NCBI GenBank assembly: GCA_037139415.1
Contig: JBAXGN010000002.1
Coordinates: 1-64,000, forward strand
Reading direction: 5' to 3'
From: Verrucomicrobiota bacterium
Lineage (GTDB): Bacteria; Verrucomicrobiota; Verrucomicrobiia; Limisphaerales; Fontisphaeraceae
DNA: 64,000 nt
Shown piece by piece: positions 45,457 through 55,663 of the stretch. The translations under genes and the position numbers were made by a program. The notes below the pieces were generated by a model. It did not search any database. It worked only from the letters and a program-made list of their open reading frames with translations, and was not told where the DNA came from. Numbering within the stretch: the stretch's first letter is position 1; each line of letters opens with the position of its first letter.

Positions 45457-46743
45457 TTATGGCACAGTGTCTCCGGGAGCACGATCGGGAATGGCTCGTT
45501 TCTCTACCTGTCGCGTCAGCCAAATCCAAGTAATAATGCCGGTGACCAGACTCAGCAACGCGGCGGAAACATAGGGAAGCGCAGTGTGTTTTTGAAACAT
45601 CAATCCTGCCAGTATCGGGCCGATGATTCGCGCCAGGCTGCCCATGCTTTGCGCGACACCCAAGGTGGCGCCTTGTTCGTTCGCCGGCGTCAAAATGGAG
45701 AGTAACCCAAATAGCGGTGGGCGTGTCATGCCCGCGCCAATCGCCAGGAGGCCAAGCAGCAACAACAGCATCCACCAACTGAATCCGTTACCACTAAACA
45801 AGGTCTTCATGGTCAGCATGGAGTTACCTGTGACAAACGGCAAGGGAGCCATGCTCAGGGTGACCAGCAGCAAACTGAACGCAATCACCCGGGGTTCGCC
45901 AAACCGTTTTACCATCCGGCCAATGGTCCCCCCCTGCACCAAGGCTCCGATAAATCCGCTGTACGCGAATAAAATGGCGATGGTTTGGGCGTATTCCGCC
46001 GTCTCAACATCAAGATGAAAGTTTTTACCCACCAGCAACCCGAGCGTGGTCTCGTAGCACGTGAATGCAAAATTAGCCATGAAAAATACCGCAATCAGCA
46101 GACCGATTTGCGGGTGACGCATCGTATGCAACCATTGGGCGACACGCGGCCGCTGGGGCGCATTTTCATGGGACGGCTTCAAACTTTCCGGCAGAATGAA
46201 CCAGGCCATGATAAAGTTCAGGGCGCAAAGGCAGCACGCCACCCAACCCGGTCCGGCGTGATCCAGATATTTTAAACTCACCGCCCCAATGGCGGGCCCG
46301 AAAATAAAACCCAGACCAAACGCCATGCCAATCATGCCCATTTTTTTTGAGCGATCCTCAGGCGTGCTGATATCCGCAATGTAAGCTTGGGCGACTGAAA
46401 TGTTCGCGCCGCATATTCCCGCCAGCGAACGGGAGGCCAGCAACAACCCCAATGCCAACGACCCGGTCATCTCTGAACCCAGCCCAAAAATTGCGTAGGA
46501 GACGCTGGCCACCGCCGTACTGGCCAGGAGCACTGGCCGACGCCCGATCCGATCCGAAAGTCGACCCCAGAGGGGGGCGAAGATGAATTGCATCAGCGAA
46601 TAGCTGGCCATGATCAGGCCAATCATCAGGCCGTTGGCGCCGAACTTGCTGCCGTAAACCGGCAACAGCGGCACCACCATGCCAAACCCCACCAGGTCAA
46701 TAAAGACCGTGAAAAATATGACCGTTAAACTCGGCTGTTTCAT
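45457..46743 (-). CDS. MFS exporter, TetA/Bcr-like
   Basis: A 428-aa major facilitator with twelve hydrophobic segments. The drug:H+ antiporter motif A is GRLSDRIGRRPVLL between helices 2 and 3, and the first helix carries the DLVGFGMVVPLLP motif of TetA-like exporters. The SRSLAGICGANISVAQAYIADI segment corresponds to motif C-like region. The substrate is not predictable; resistance to tetracycline should not be assumed. It converges with fmt (22 bases apart) and has no regulator next to it. Confidence 0.85.
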   Translation of the reverse strand: MKQPSLTVIFFTVFIDLVGFGMVVPLLPVYGSKFGANGLMIGLIMASYSLMQFIFAPLWGRLSDRIGRRPVLLASTAVASVSYAIFGLGSEMTGSLALGLLLASRSLAGICGANISVAQAYIADISTPEDRSKKMGMIGMAFGLGFIFGPAIGAVSLKYLDHAGPGWVACCLCALNFIMAWFILPESLKPSHENAPQRPRVAQWLHTMRHPQIGLLIAVFFMANFAFTCYETTLGLLVGKNFHLDVETAEYAQTIAILFAYSGFIGALVQGGTIGRMVKRFGEPRVIAFSLLLVTLSMAPLPFVTGNSMLTMKTLFSGNGFSWWMLLLLLGLLAIGAGMTRPPLFGLLSILTPANEQGATLGVAQSMGSLARIIGPILAGLMFQKHTALPYVSAALLSLVTGIITWIWLTRQVEKRAIPDRAPGDTVP

Positions 46744-46823
46744 TTAAACCGTGCTATTGAGAGGGCCAGCGGGGAGATTGGCAAGACAATCGTGCAAAAT
46801 TCACTGCAATTCGCGTGGTAAAG

Positions 46824-48224
46824 TCAATACGCCGAGGGAGGGGGGCGAAACATCTGCCAAGTGGTCCGCAAAACAATGTTCAAATCCATGGCCAGCGACC
46901 AATTTTCCAGGTAGTCAATATCAGATAGTATTCGTCGGCGGATTTGTTCCTCCGTTTTGGTTTCGCCGCGGAACCCGCGTACCTGCGCCAGTCCGGTGAT
47001 GCCCGGTTTAATAAACGCGCGAATATGATAATTGCTCAAGGCGCTGGCAAACTGTTCGTTGTGTTCCGGCAAATGCGGGCGCGGCCCCACGACACTCATG
47101 GAGCCATCTATCGCATTGAGAAACTGGGGCAATTCATCCACACTGAATTTGCGCAACCAACGGCCTGAGGGAAACACCCGCGCATCGCCTGCGCTTGCCT
47201 GCCTGCCCTCACTGGGATTATCCACATGCATCGTGCGGAATTTCCAGATGCTGAAGGTGTGATTCATCAACCCGGCGCGGGTTTGCCGGTAAAACAACGG
47301 ACCGGGTGAATGCAACCGGTGCAGGAACCAGACCAAAACACAGACTGGCGGCAGCACCAGCACCACCACTGGCAATGCCATCGCCAGATCAAATGCACGC
47401 TTTAACACCCGGTTTAATGGATTTTCCAAAACTTCATCACGCACCCCCAACAACGCCACCCCATCGTCATTCTTGTAGATGATTGGGTGATGAAATTTTT
47501 CCTCCAGATCGCTCACTACCACCAGTCGGATTCCCAAGTTTTCACATAAGCCCATAATCGTGCGTAGTGCCTCGGTCATCGCGGGAAATTCGAGCAGGAT
47601 CAACTGGGTGACTTTATGTTTCCGAACCACTTGCTCCAAATCCTCCGGTTTGCCGAGCACCGGTACCAGCGATGCCTGGGAATCCAATTGAGTGGTGAGT
47701 AAACCAACGGGATTGATCCCCAAAGTGCGCTTTAGTTCCAACCATGAATGGAGGGCCTCCAACCGGCGCGGCGAACCCATCAACAAGGTGTTTTCCTGCG
47801 CGGATTTCCGAAACGCCCAACGTGCCAGCAAAGGCGGTATGAAAACGCAAGCCCATACTTGGACGACATACACTAACACGACGTATGTGGACAGGAACAA
47901 ACGGGAGATGGCGAATTCCTTTTTGGCGACCAGAAAGATGATCCCCAATGCCCCTACCGTGATGGCCTGACGAATGGCGATGCGATGTGCCTGTGCGAAC
48001 GCCAGGTGGAGGATGCGCGTTTCATTAAAATACCGCAGTAGGGCCTCCATCAGCAAACCACCCATCGCCAGTATAAAATACCCGGTATAGCGATCCGGCA
48101 ACGGTATATCGCGATAAAACTCACTGATCACCCAGTAATGCAGCCAAAAAAGAGTCCCCGCCAATCCCACCTGAAAGATGGTGAATAGGCTGAACAATCC
48201 ACGCATTCGTTGTGTCACTAACAT
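46824..48224 (-). CDS. Polyprenyl-phosphate sugar-1-phosphate transferase (WbaP-like)
   Basis: A 466-aa membrane enzyme that starts exopolysaccharide or O-antigen units by moving a sugar-1-phosphate to undecaprenyl phosphate. Four or five N-terminal membrane segments are followed by a nucleotide-binding-like domain (about 150-260) and the C-terminal catalytic domain: KRAFDLAMALPVV, PLFYRQTRAGLMN, FSIWKFRTMH, ELPQFLNAIDGSMSVVGPRP and KPGITGLAQVRG. The Asp-Glu catalytic dyad position (DE in SVDELPQ) is present. No other polysaccharide genes are adjacent. Confidence 0.92.
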   Translation of the reverse strand: MLVTQRMRGLFSLFTIFQVGLAGTLFWLHYWVISEFYRDIPLPDRYTGYFILAMGGLLMEALLRYFNETRILHLAFAQAHRIAIRQAITVGALGIIFLVAKKEFAISRLFLSTYVVLVYVVQVWACVFIPPLLARWAFRKSAQENTLLMGSPRRLEALHSWLELKRTLGINPVGLLTTQLDSQASLVPVLGKPEDLEQVVRKHKVTQLILLEFPAMTEALRTIMGLCENLGIRLVVVSDLEEKFHHPIIYKNDDGVALLGVRDEVLENPLNRVLKRAFDLAMALPVVVLVLPPVCVLVWFLHRLHSPGPLFYRQTRAGLMNHTFSIWKFRTMHVDNPSEGRQASAGDARVFPSGRWLRKFSVDELPQFLNAIDGSMSVVGPRPHLPEHNEQFASALSNYHIRAFIKPGITGLAQVRGFRGETKTEEQIRRRILSDIDYLENWSLAMDLNIVLRTTWQMFRPPPSAY

Positions 48225-48275
48225 CGTTTTTTAATTTCCGTCTTCGTAAAAGTTGTTTGGGCCGAACAACGTTTG

Positions 48276-48301
48276 ATGCAATACCGTTATCTCTATTGCA
48301 T
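48276..48301. promoter_or_regulatory. Inverted repeat in the divergent sugar-transferase / lactate-permease gap
   Basis: ATGCAATA, ten-base spacer, TATTGCAT: a perfect 8-bp inverted repeat centred between two divergent genes (275-bp gap 48225-48499). Both the arm length and the spacing suit a dimeric regulator operator; a hairpin in RNA is the other option. No regulator gene is adjacent. Otherwise the gap shows no gene. Confidence 0.5.
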
Positions 48302-48499
48302 GACGCTCGCTTTACCATATCCCTCCTGAGCTATCCTGACAAGAAAAAACTGATATTGCGATGCGCCCACTAGGGCTCACCGCCAGTTGGAGATGGATGC
48401 CAGAACAGAGGTTGGAATGCCCAAGCCGTAAATTAACGGCATTGCGAAAGATTTGGTTTGTCATGGGGCACGTTTGCCGGTTTTATGACGCCAGCCATT

Positions 48500-50209
48500 A
48501 TGATTTGGACCCAAAATTACGACCCGGCGGGGAATGTGATCATTTCCACGCTTATCGCCGCGCTGCCGATTGTGATTTTGCTGGGGGCGATCGCATTGCT
48601 GAAAATCCGCATTCATTTTGCGGCGGGCGTGGGTTTGGCGGTGGCGCTGTTCATTGCGCTTGGCGTGTATCACATGCCGGTCAGCGCGGCAGCGGCAGCC
48701 ACGGTTTATGGCGGGGCATTCGGCCTGTTTCCGATCGGCTGGATCATCCTCAATGTGATCTTTCTCTATCAACTGACGGTCAAGCGCGGGCTGTTCGATG
48801 TGCTGCGGGACAGTCTGGCGACGGTGGCGCCCGATCCGCGCATCCAAGTGATCTTGATCGCGTATTCTTTTGGGGCGTTTCTGGAGGGCATGGCGGGGTT
48901 CGGCGCACCGGTGGCGATCACCGGGGCAATTCTGATTCAGCTCGGGTTCAAGCCGCTGCACGCCTCGGGGTTGGCGCTGATCGCTAATACGGCACCGGTG
49001 GCCTTTGGCTCAATGGGGATTCCGATCACGACGTTGGAAGCAGTCACGGGCATGGATGCTCGGCTGATTTCGCAGATGGTGGCCCGACAATTGCCAATCT
49101 TCTCATTAATGATTCCGTTCTGGGTGGTCGCCGCCTTTGTGGGTTGGCGCGGGATGCTGGGGGTGTGGCCGGCGGCACTGACCGCTGGGCTGGCGTACGC
49201 GGTGCCGCAATTTCTGGTGGCCAACTTTCACGGCCCATGGCTGGTGGGCATCGTCTCCGGCGCCTGCTCGATTGCGGCGATGGTGGTGCTGCTGCGGTTT
49301 TGGGAGCCGAAGACGCTGTGGCGATTCAATAATGGCACGGCTGAACCACTGCCAGCGGATCTGGCAGCGGGTGCTCACGCTGGGCAAACAGGTGAGGCAT
49401 TGGCGGGCGCGGCCCGGGGTCCCGACCGGAAAAAGATCATTCAAGCCTGGCTGCCTTGGGGTATTCTCACTGGGTGCATCCTTTGCTGGAGTCTGCCACA
49501 GGTAAAAGCGGGGCTGGATAAAATTCTATCGCCAAAGATACCCGCGCCTTACCTGCACAACGCCGTGGTTCGCACCTATCCGGTCGTGCCCAAGCCGACG
49601 CCGGAGAAACCGACCAAACCGGAAGCTGCCGAGTTCAAGCTCAACGTGTTTTCCGCCACCGGCACGGGCATTCTGTTGGCGGCTGTGATCGCCGGGTTGA
49701 CGATGGGCTATTCGGTGCGCGAGTTGGGCCGCGTTTACCTGGAGACACTCTGGCGGGTTCGCTACTCGTTGCTAACCATTACCGCGATGCTGGCGCTGGG
49801 CAACGTGACCAAATACTCCGGCACGGACGCCACGCTGGGCCTGGCCCTGGCGCGAACGGGGGCGTGGTATCCGTTTTTCGGGACGTTGCTCGGTTGGCTG
49901 GGAGTGGCCTTGACTGGCTCGGATACCTCGTCGAACGTTCTCTTCGGCAGTCTTCAGAAAATTACCGCCGAACAGACTGGTCTTAGCCCAATCCTCATGG
50001 GAGCGGCCAACAGTGTGGGCGGTGTTATGGGCAAGATGGTGGACGCCCAAAGCATCGTCGTCGCCAGTACGGCGACCAATTGGTACGGCCATGAAGACAG
50101 CATCTTGCGTTACGTGTTTTTCCATAGCATCGCCTTGGCGGTACTCATGGGAATACTGGTTTCCCTTCAGGCCTATGTGGCGCCATTCACCGCGATGGTG
50201 GTGAAGTAA
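48500..50209 (+). CDS. lctP: L-lactate permease
   Basis: A 569-aa polytopic lactate:proton symporter of the LctP/LldP family. Starting at ATG 48500 the N-terminus reads MIWTQNYDPAGN, which is the canonical opening of the family; an in-frame TTG at 48458 lies further upstream. Signatures include SFGAFLEGMAGFGAPVAI, NTAPVAFGSMGIPI, GVALTGSDTSSNVLFG and VDAQSIVVAST. A hydrophilic central loop of about 50 residues separates the halves. No lactate dehydrogenase gene is linked here. Confidence 0.94.
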   Translation: MIWTQNYDPAGNVIISTLIAALPIVILLGAIALLKIRIHFAAGVGLAVALFIALGVYHMPVSAAAAATVYGGAFGLFPIGWIILNVIFLYQLTVKRGLFDVLRDSLATVAPDPRIQVILIAYSFGAFLEGMAGFGAPVAITGAILIQLGFKPLHASGLALIANTAPVAFGSMGIPITTLEAVTGMDARLISQMVARQLPIFSLMIPFWVVAAFVGWRGMLGVWPAALTAGLAYAVPQFLVANFHGPWLVGIVSGACSIAAMVVLLRFWEPKTLWRFNNGTAEPLPADLAAGAHAGQTGEALAGAARGPDRKKIIQAWLPWGILTGCILCWSLPQVKAGLDKILSPKIPAPYLHNAVVRTYPVVPKPTPEKPTKPEAAEFKLNVFSATGTGILLAAVIAGLTMGYSVRELGRVYLETLWRVRYSLLTITAMLALGNVTKYSGTDATLGLALARTGAWYPFFGTLLGWLGVALTGSDTSSNVLFGSLQKITAEQTGLSPILMGAANSVGGVMGKMVDAQSIVVASTATNWYGHEDSILRYVFFHSIALAVLMGILVSLQAYVAPFTAMVVK

Positions 50210-50320
50210 CCCCATCACTGGCACGCCTTGGGACAGCGAGGTGAAGCGGGGATTCATCGTTGGGCTGCCCATACCACGCCCCGGCGAATTTGCAATCAAT
50301 GGTGCGGGGAAAAAGCCGGG

Positions 50321-51334
50321 CTATTTCAACGGCGCGCCGCGAATATCCAGGCGCTGAATGCCGTGTCCCATGGGGAAAGTCAGACCGGCAGGGGCGCGCC
50401 AACGGACCCGGTGATCCGGCCCGAATTCCACGAAGGGAACTTTGCCGCCCGCATTGCACACAAAGATGCCGCCGTCTGGCAGTTGTTGCATCCCGGCAAA
50501 CCAGCGCACCCCGATCTCGGGAATGTCCTGAGCCTGAATCTTCCATTGGACCAGGCCGTCCGGGTCCATTTCCAGAATGGCGGTTTTGCCGCAAATCAAG
50601 GTGTTGCCATTAGGCTGGCGGATTGCCGAATAGACGGGAAATTCCACCGTTTTTTCCCAGACAATCTTGCTCTCCAGGTCGTATTCCCGCACGGTTTTAG
50701 CGCCCTCTTCCGCCACCAGAAAGTGTCCGTTGGCCAATGCCCGGGCGTTGCGAATGCAACTGTGCCCCCCCGGGCTCTTCAGCCGGATTTCCCGGGTGAC
50801 CGTTCCCGTGGGGTTGACGATCAGCAGTTTGCCTTGGCTGGCGGCGCCAACCAGCGTCTGGCCATCCGCCATCCGTTGGCAGGACCAAACCTGGCCGGTG
50901 GATTTGAAGTGGAAAATCACCGCTTTGGCTACGGTTACCTCCAGCACGCCGCTGGGGTTGTTGTTCGACTTGGAGTTGTATTGGTCATTATAGCAAAACA
51001 ACACATTCCCATTGGGTAACTGCCAGACATCGCGGGCCATCTCCGCCGGGTATTCCCAGACGACCTTCCCTTGGGCATCGCACTGGAGGATTTTTTTGGC
51101 CTGCTCGGTGGCATAGACGATTGGGCGGAACGCCTCCGCCGCCGCTTCGCCCGCCTGGGTATCCGGTTGGATGGCGGCGATGCACAGGAGTAGATGGGCG
51201 GCGAAGCGACCCAGGCAGTTTGGTGAAGGGACCGGGAGAAAGCCGAATACCGAAACCGTTTTTGATTGCGGATTTACCCGGGCGCATCCTTGCGGATTAG
51301 CCTGGCACTGCGTAAATATAACAGGGTTCATCAT
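50321..51334 (-). CDS. Exported beta-propeller (PQQ/NHL-like) protein
   Basis: A 337-aa protein (from ATG 51334) with a hydrophobic segment near residue 50 (FAAHLLLCIAAI), which looks like a signal peptide that begins too far in, so the true start may be an unseen downstream start. The rest is a six- or seven-bladed propeller: repeats such as LQCDAQGKVVWEYPAE, VRDVWQLPNGNVL, IVNPTGTVTREI, and EFGPDHRVRWRAP, with the Trp-containing blade turn of PQQ-like domains. Cofactor binding and function are unknown. Confidence 0.65.
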   Translation of the reverse strand: MMNPVIFTQCQANPQGCARVNPQSKTVSVFGFLPVPSPNCLGRFAAHLLLCIAAIQPDTQAGEAAAEAFRPIVYATEQAKKILQCDAQGKVVWEYPAEMARDVWQLPNGNVLFCYNDQYNSKSNNNPSGVLEVTVAKAVIFHFKSTGQVWSCQRMADGQTLVGAASQGKLLIVNPTGTVTREIRLKSPGGHSCIRNARALANGHFLVAEEGAKTVREYDLESKIVWEKTVEFPVYSAIRQPNGNTLICGKTAILEMDPDGLVQWKIQAQDIPEIGVRWFAGMQQLPDGGIFVCNAGGKVPFVEFGPDHRVRWRAPAGLTFPMGHGIQRLDIRGAPLK

Positions 51335-51597
51335 TCGGTTTGGATATAGCGGGTTATTCCCGGCAAGCAAGCCAAACCTGACGGGTTTACGTTCATCCGA
51401 ATTGCAAACCGAACCGCGAATGCAAGCCGGTTTGGGCCGCCACTCTCAGGGCTGCCTCAAGCTCGGTTTGGTTCAAGCTGGAAGCGGCGGTTCGGGGGTT
51501 CCCATGGCTGCGGAATTACCCGCAAGCAAGTGAAGCGATTCAGCCGATTCCCTCAGCCGGATAATGAAAATCCTCTCCCCGAGGGAGAGGAAACAGG

Positions 51598-51619
51598 TGA
51601 GGGGGTACGGAACCACAGA
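51598..51619. repeat. Interspersed repeat element, copy 2
   Basis: TGAGGGGGTACGGAACCACA and two further bases, matching 38376-38397 with one mismatch. In both places it follows a CTCTCCC/GGGAGAGG-type sequence (a hairpin at 51574-51590 here). It lies in the 471-bp gap 51335-51805 between divergent genes, in which I see no coding region. It looks like a dispersed non-coding repeat. Confidence 0.6.
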
Positions 51620-51805
51620 CCCTGCCCACCTCGTAGTATTCGTAACGCACCAACGCGCTTGATGCAGCCCTGCGCCACTCTGCTTCCGGCTGCTTTGCGC
51701 TGCTTTGCGCTTGCGACCCGGCGCAAATATTGCGAAGGTCCCGCGCCGATATGGAATGCCATTCGCACACAGTGCAAGCGCGCTTGACTTACTAAAGGTT
51801 CCCGG

Positions 51806-53374
51806 ATGTCGCAGATGCTAAAATCCTCGGGCGCCTTGGGCGCGGCCACGCTCACCAGCCGGATTCTCGGCATGGTGCGTGAGATAGCCTATGCCCGGTT
51901 CATGGGCGATGGCTGGGTGGCGGGGGCCTTCACGCTGGCCTTCACCATCCCCAACCTCTTCCGCCGGCTGCTGGGGGAAGGGGCGCTGACCGCCGCGTTC
52001 ATCCCCATCTTCAAAGAAAAGGAGAAAACCGAGGGAGAAAAGGAAATGTGGCGCGCCGCCAACGCAGTAATTTCCGGACTGCTGGTGTCCGCGTTTGTAA
52101 TCGTCGGATTGGTGCTACTGGGGATCACCGTGGCGCTGCACGGGTTCCATTTCAACGCGGAGACGCGCCTGATGCTGGAGCTGCTGCGAGTGATCTTCCC
52201 GTATATGTTGCTGGTCTGCCTGGCGGCGGTGTATATCGGCATGTTAAATTCACGCGGCCATTTCTTTATCCCCGCCATGGGGGCCACCACGCTGAATGTG
52301 GTGATGATCGCCTCGGTATTCTGGGTGGCACCGCGGTTCGGGGATAAGTTGGAGACGCAGATTTTCGGGCTGGCGGTGGGCGTATTGGTGGCTGGAGTAG
52401 CGCAGGCGCTGTTCCAATGGCCCACGCTGCGCCGGGAGGGCTACGCTTTTGAGTGGGTCTCACCGTGGCGAAACCCGACGGTGAAAAAAGTGGTGACGCA
52501 GATGGTGCCGGGGATGCTGGGGGTGGCCGCGTTCCAGATCAACATCCTGCTGACGCAGGCGCTTTCCTTCTGCGTGGACCCGATGATTGTGGCTTCGTAC
52601 AATTATGCGGTGCGCCTGATGGAATTGCCGCAGGGGGTCTTCGGCATTTCGCTCGCCACGTATTTGCTGCCCACGCTTTCCGGGCTGGCGGCGGAGAAAA
52701 AGTATCCGGAGTTCAAGGCGACACTGCGGCAAGGGGTAAATCACCTGGTGTATATCAATTTGCTGGCCTCGGTATTGCTGCTGGTACTGGCGGAACCTAT
52801 CGTCCGCCTCTTGTTTGAGCGCGGGCAATTCGGCCCGCTGGCCACGCAACGCGCCGCGTTCGCCCTGGCTTGCCTGGCACCGGGGTTGGTGGCCTTCTCG
52901 CTGGTCAATATTCTGGCGCGCGCGTTCTACGCCTTGGGCGATACCCGGACTCCCATGCTCATCAGCGTCGTCTGCCTGATGCTGAATCTCGTTTTTGCCG
53001 GGGCGCTGGTGATTCCGTTGGGGCAGGGTGGCCTCGGCATTGCGAACACGTTCAGCGCCACGTGCAATGTGGCCCTGTTATTTTTCGCCCTGCGCAAAAA
53101 ACTGAAGGAATTTGAGATCGTCGAGTTGGAGCGCCAATTTGCCTGGTTGCTGGTGCTGGCGGTGCTGGCGGGGGGCGTGGCGTGGCTGTCCGCTTGGTTC
53201 TGGGAAGCGCATTGGGGACACCTCAGCCTTTTGAAACGGCTTGGGTTAGTGTTTGTGCCGGCCAGCCTGGCGGCGGGCGCTTACTTTGGACTCTCCGCCT
53301 GGCTGAAGCTCGGTTCGACCCGGGAGATATTCGGTCTGGCCTTGAATAAGTTGCGGCGGGAACCCAGTCGGTAA
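51806..53374 (+). CDS. murJ: Lipid II flippase MurJ
   Basis: A 522-aa MATE-like (MOP superfamily) membrane protein with about fourteen hydrophobic segments that moves lipid II across the inner membrane for peptidoglycan synthesis. The N-terminus shows the family signatures SRILGMVREIAYARFMG and FTIPNLFRRLLGEGALTAAF, including the Arg residues of the central cavity. The C-terminal segments are well preserved. It is followed 94 bases later by ligA in the same direction. Confidence 0.95.
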   Translation: MSQMLKSSGALGAATLTSRILGMVREIAYARFMGDGWVAGAFTLAFTIPNLFRRLLGEGALTAAFIPIFKEKEKTEGEKEMWRAANAVISGLLVSAFVIVGLVLLGITVALHGFHFNAETRLMLELLRVIFPYMLLVCLAAVYIGMLNSRGHFFIPAMGATTLNVVMIASVFWVAPRFGDKLETQIFGLAVGVLVAGVAQALFQWPTLRREGYAFEWVSPWRNPTVKKVVTQMVPGMLGVAAFQINILLTQALSFCVDPMIVASYNYAVRLMELPQGVFGISLATYLLPTLSGLAAEKKYPEFKATLRQGVNHLVYINLLASVLLLVLAEPIVRLLFERGQFGPLATQRAAFALACLAPGLVAFSLVNILARAFYALGDTRTPMLISVVCLMLNLVFAGALVIPLGQGGLGIANTFSATCNVALLFFALRKKLKEFEIVELERQFAWLLVLAVLAGGVAWLSAWFWEAHWGHLSLLKRLGLVFVPASLAAGAYFGLSAWLKLGSTREIFGLALNKLRREPSR

Positions 53375-53458
53375 GCCGGCAAGCACCCTCGGCAAAGCAG
53401 CGCCTCGCGAAGCGCGCGATTGTTTTTGCCCCTTCCCAAACGCCGTTGGCGACGCTAA

Positions 53459-55564
<2,106 letters not shown>

Positions 55565-55663
55565 AAACGGTACGCCGTCCGTTCGATCGTGAGCCGCCAT
55601 GTTTGCCTTGAGTTTTACCGTTCTACCCGGCAGGCTTCGCCCGGTTTTCATGACGTGTTTATT

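Noticed and set aside
45457-46743. Tetracycline-resistance determinant
   Set aside because: TetA-like motifs are shared by many exporters; no tetR or resistance context is present.
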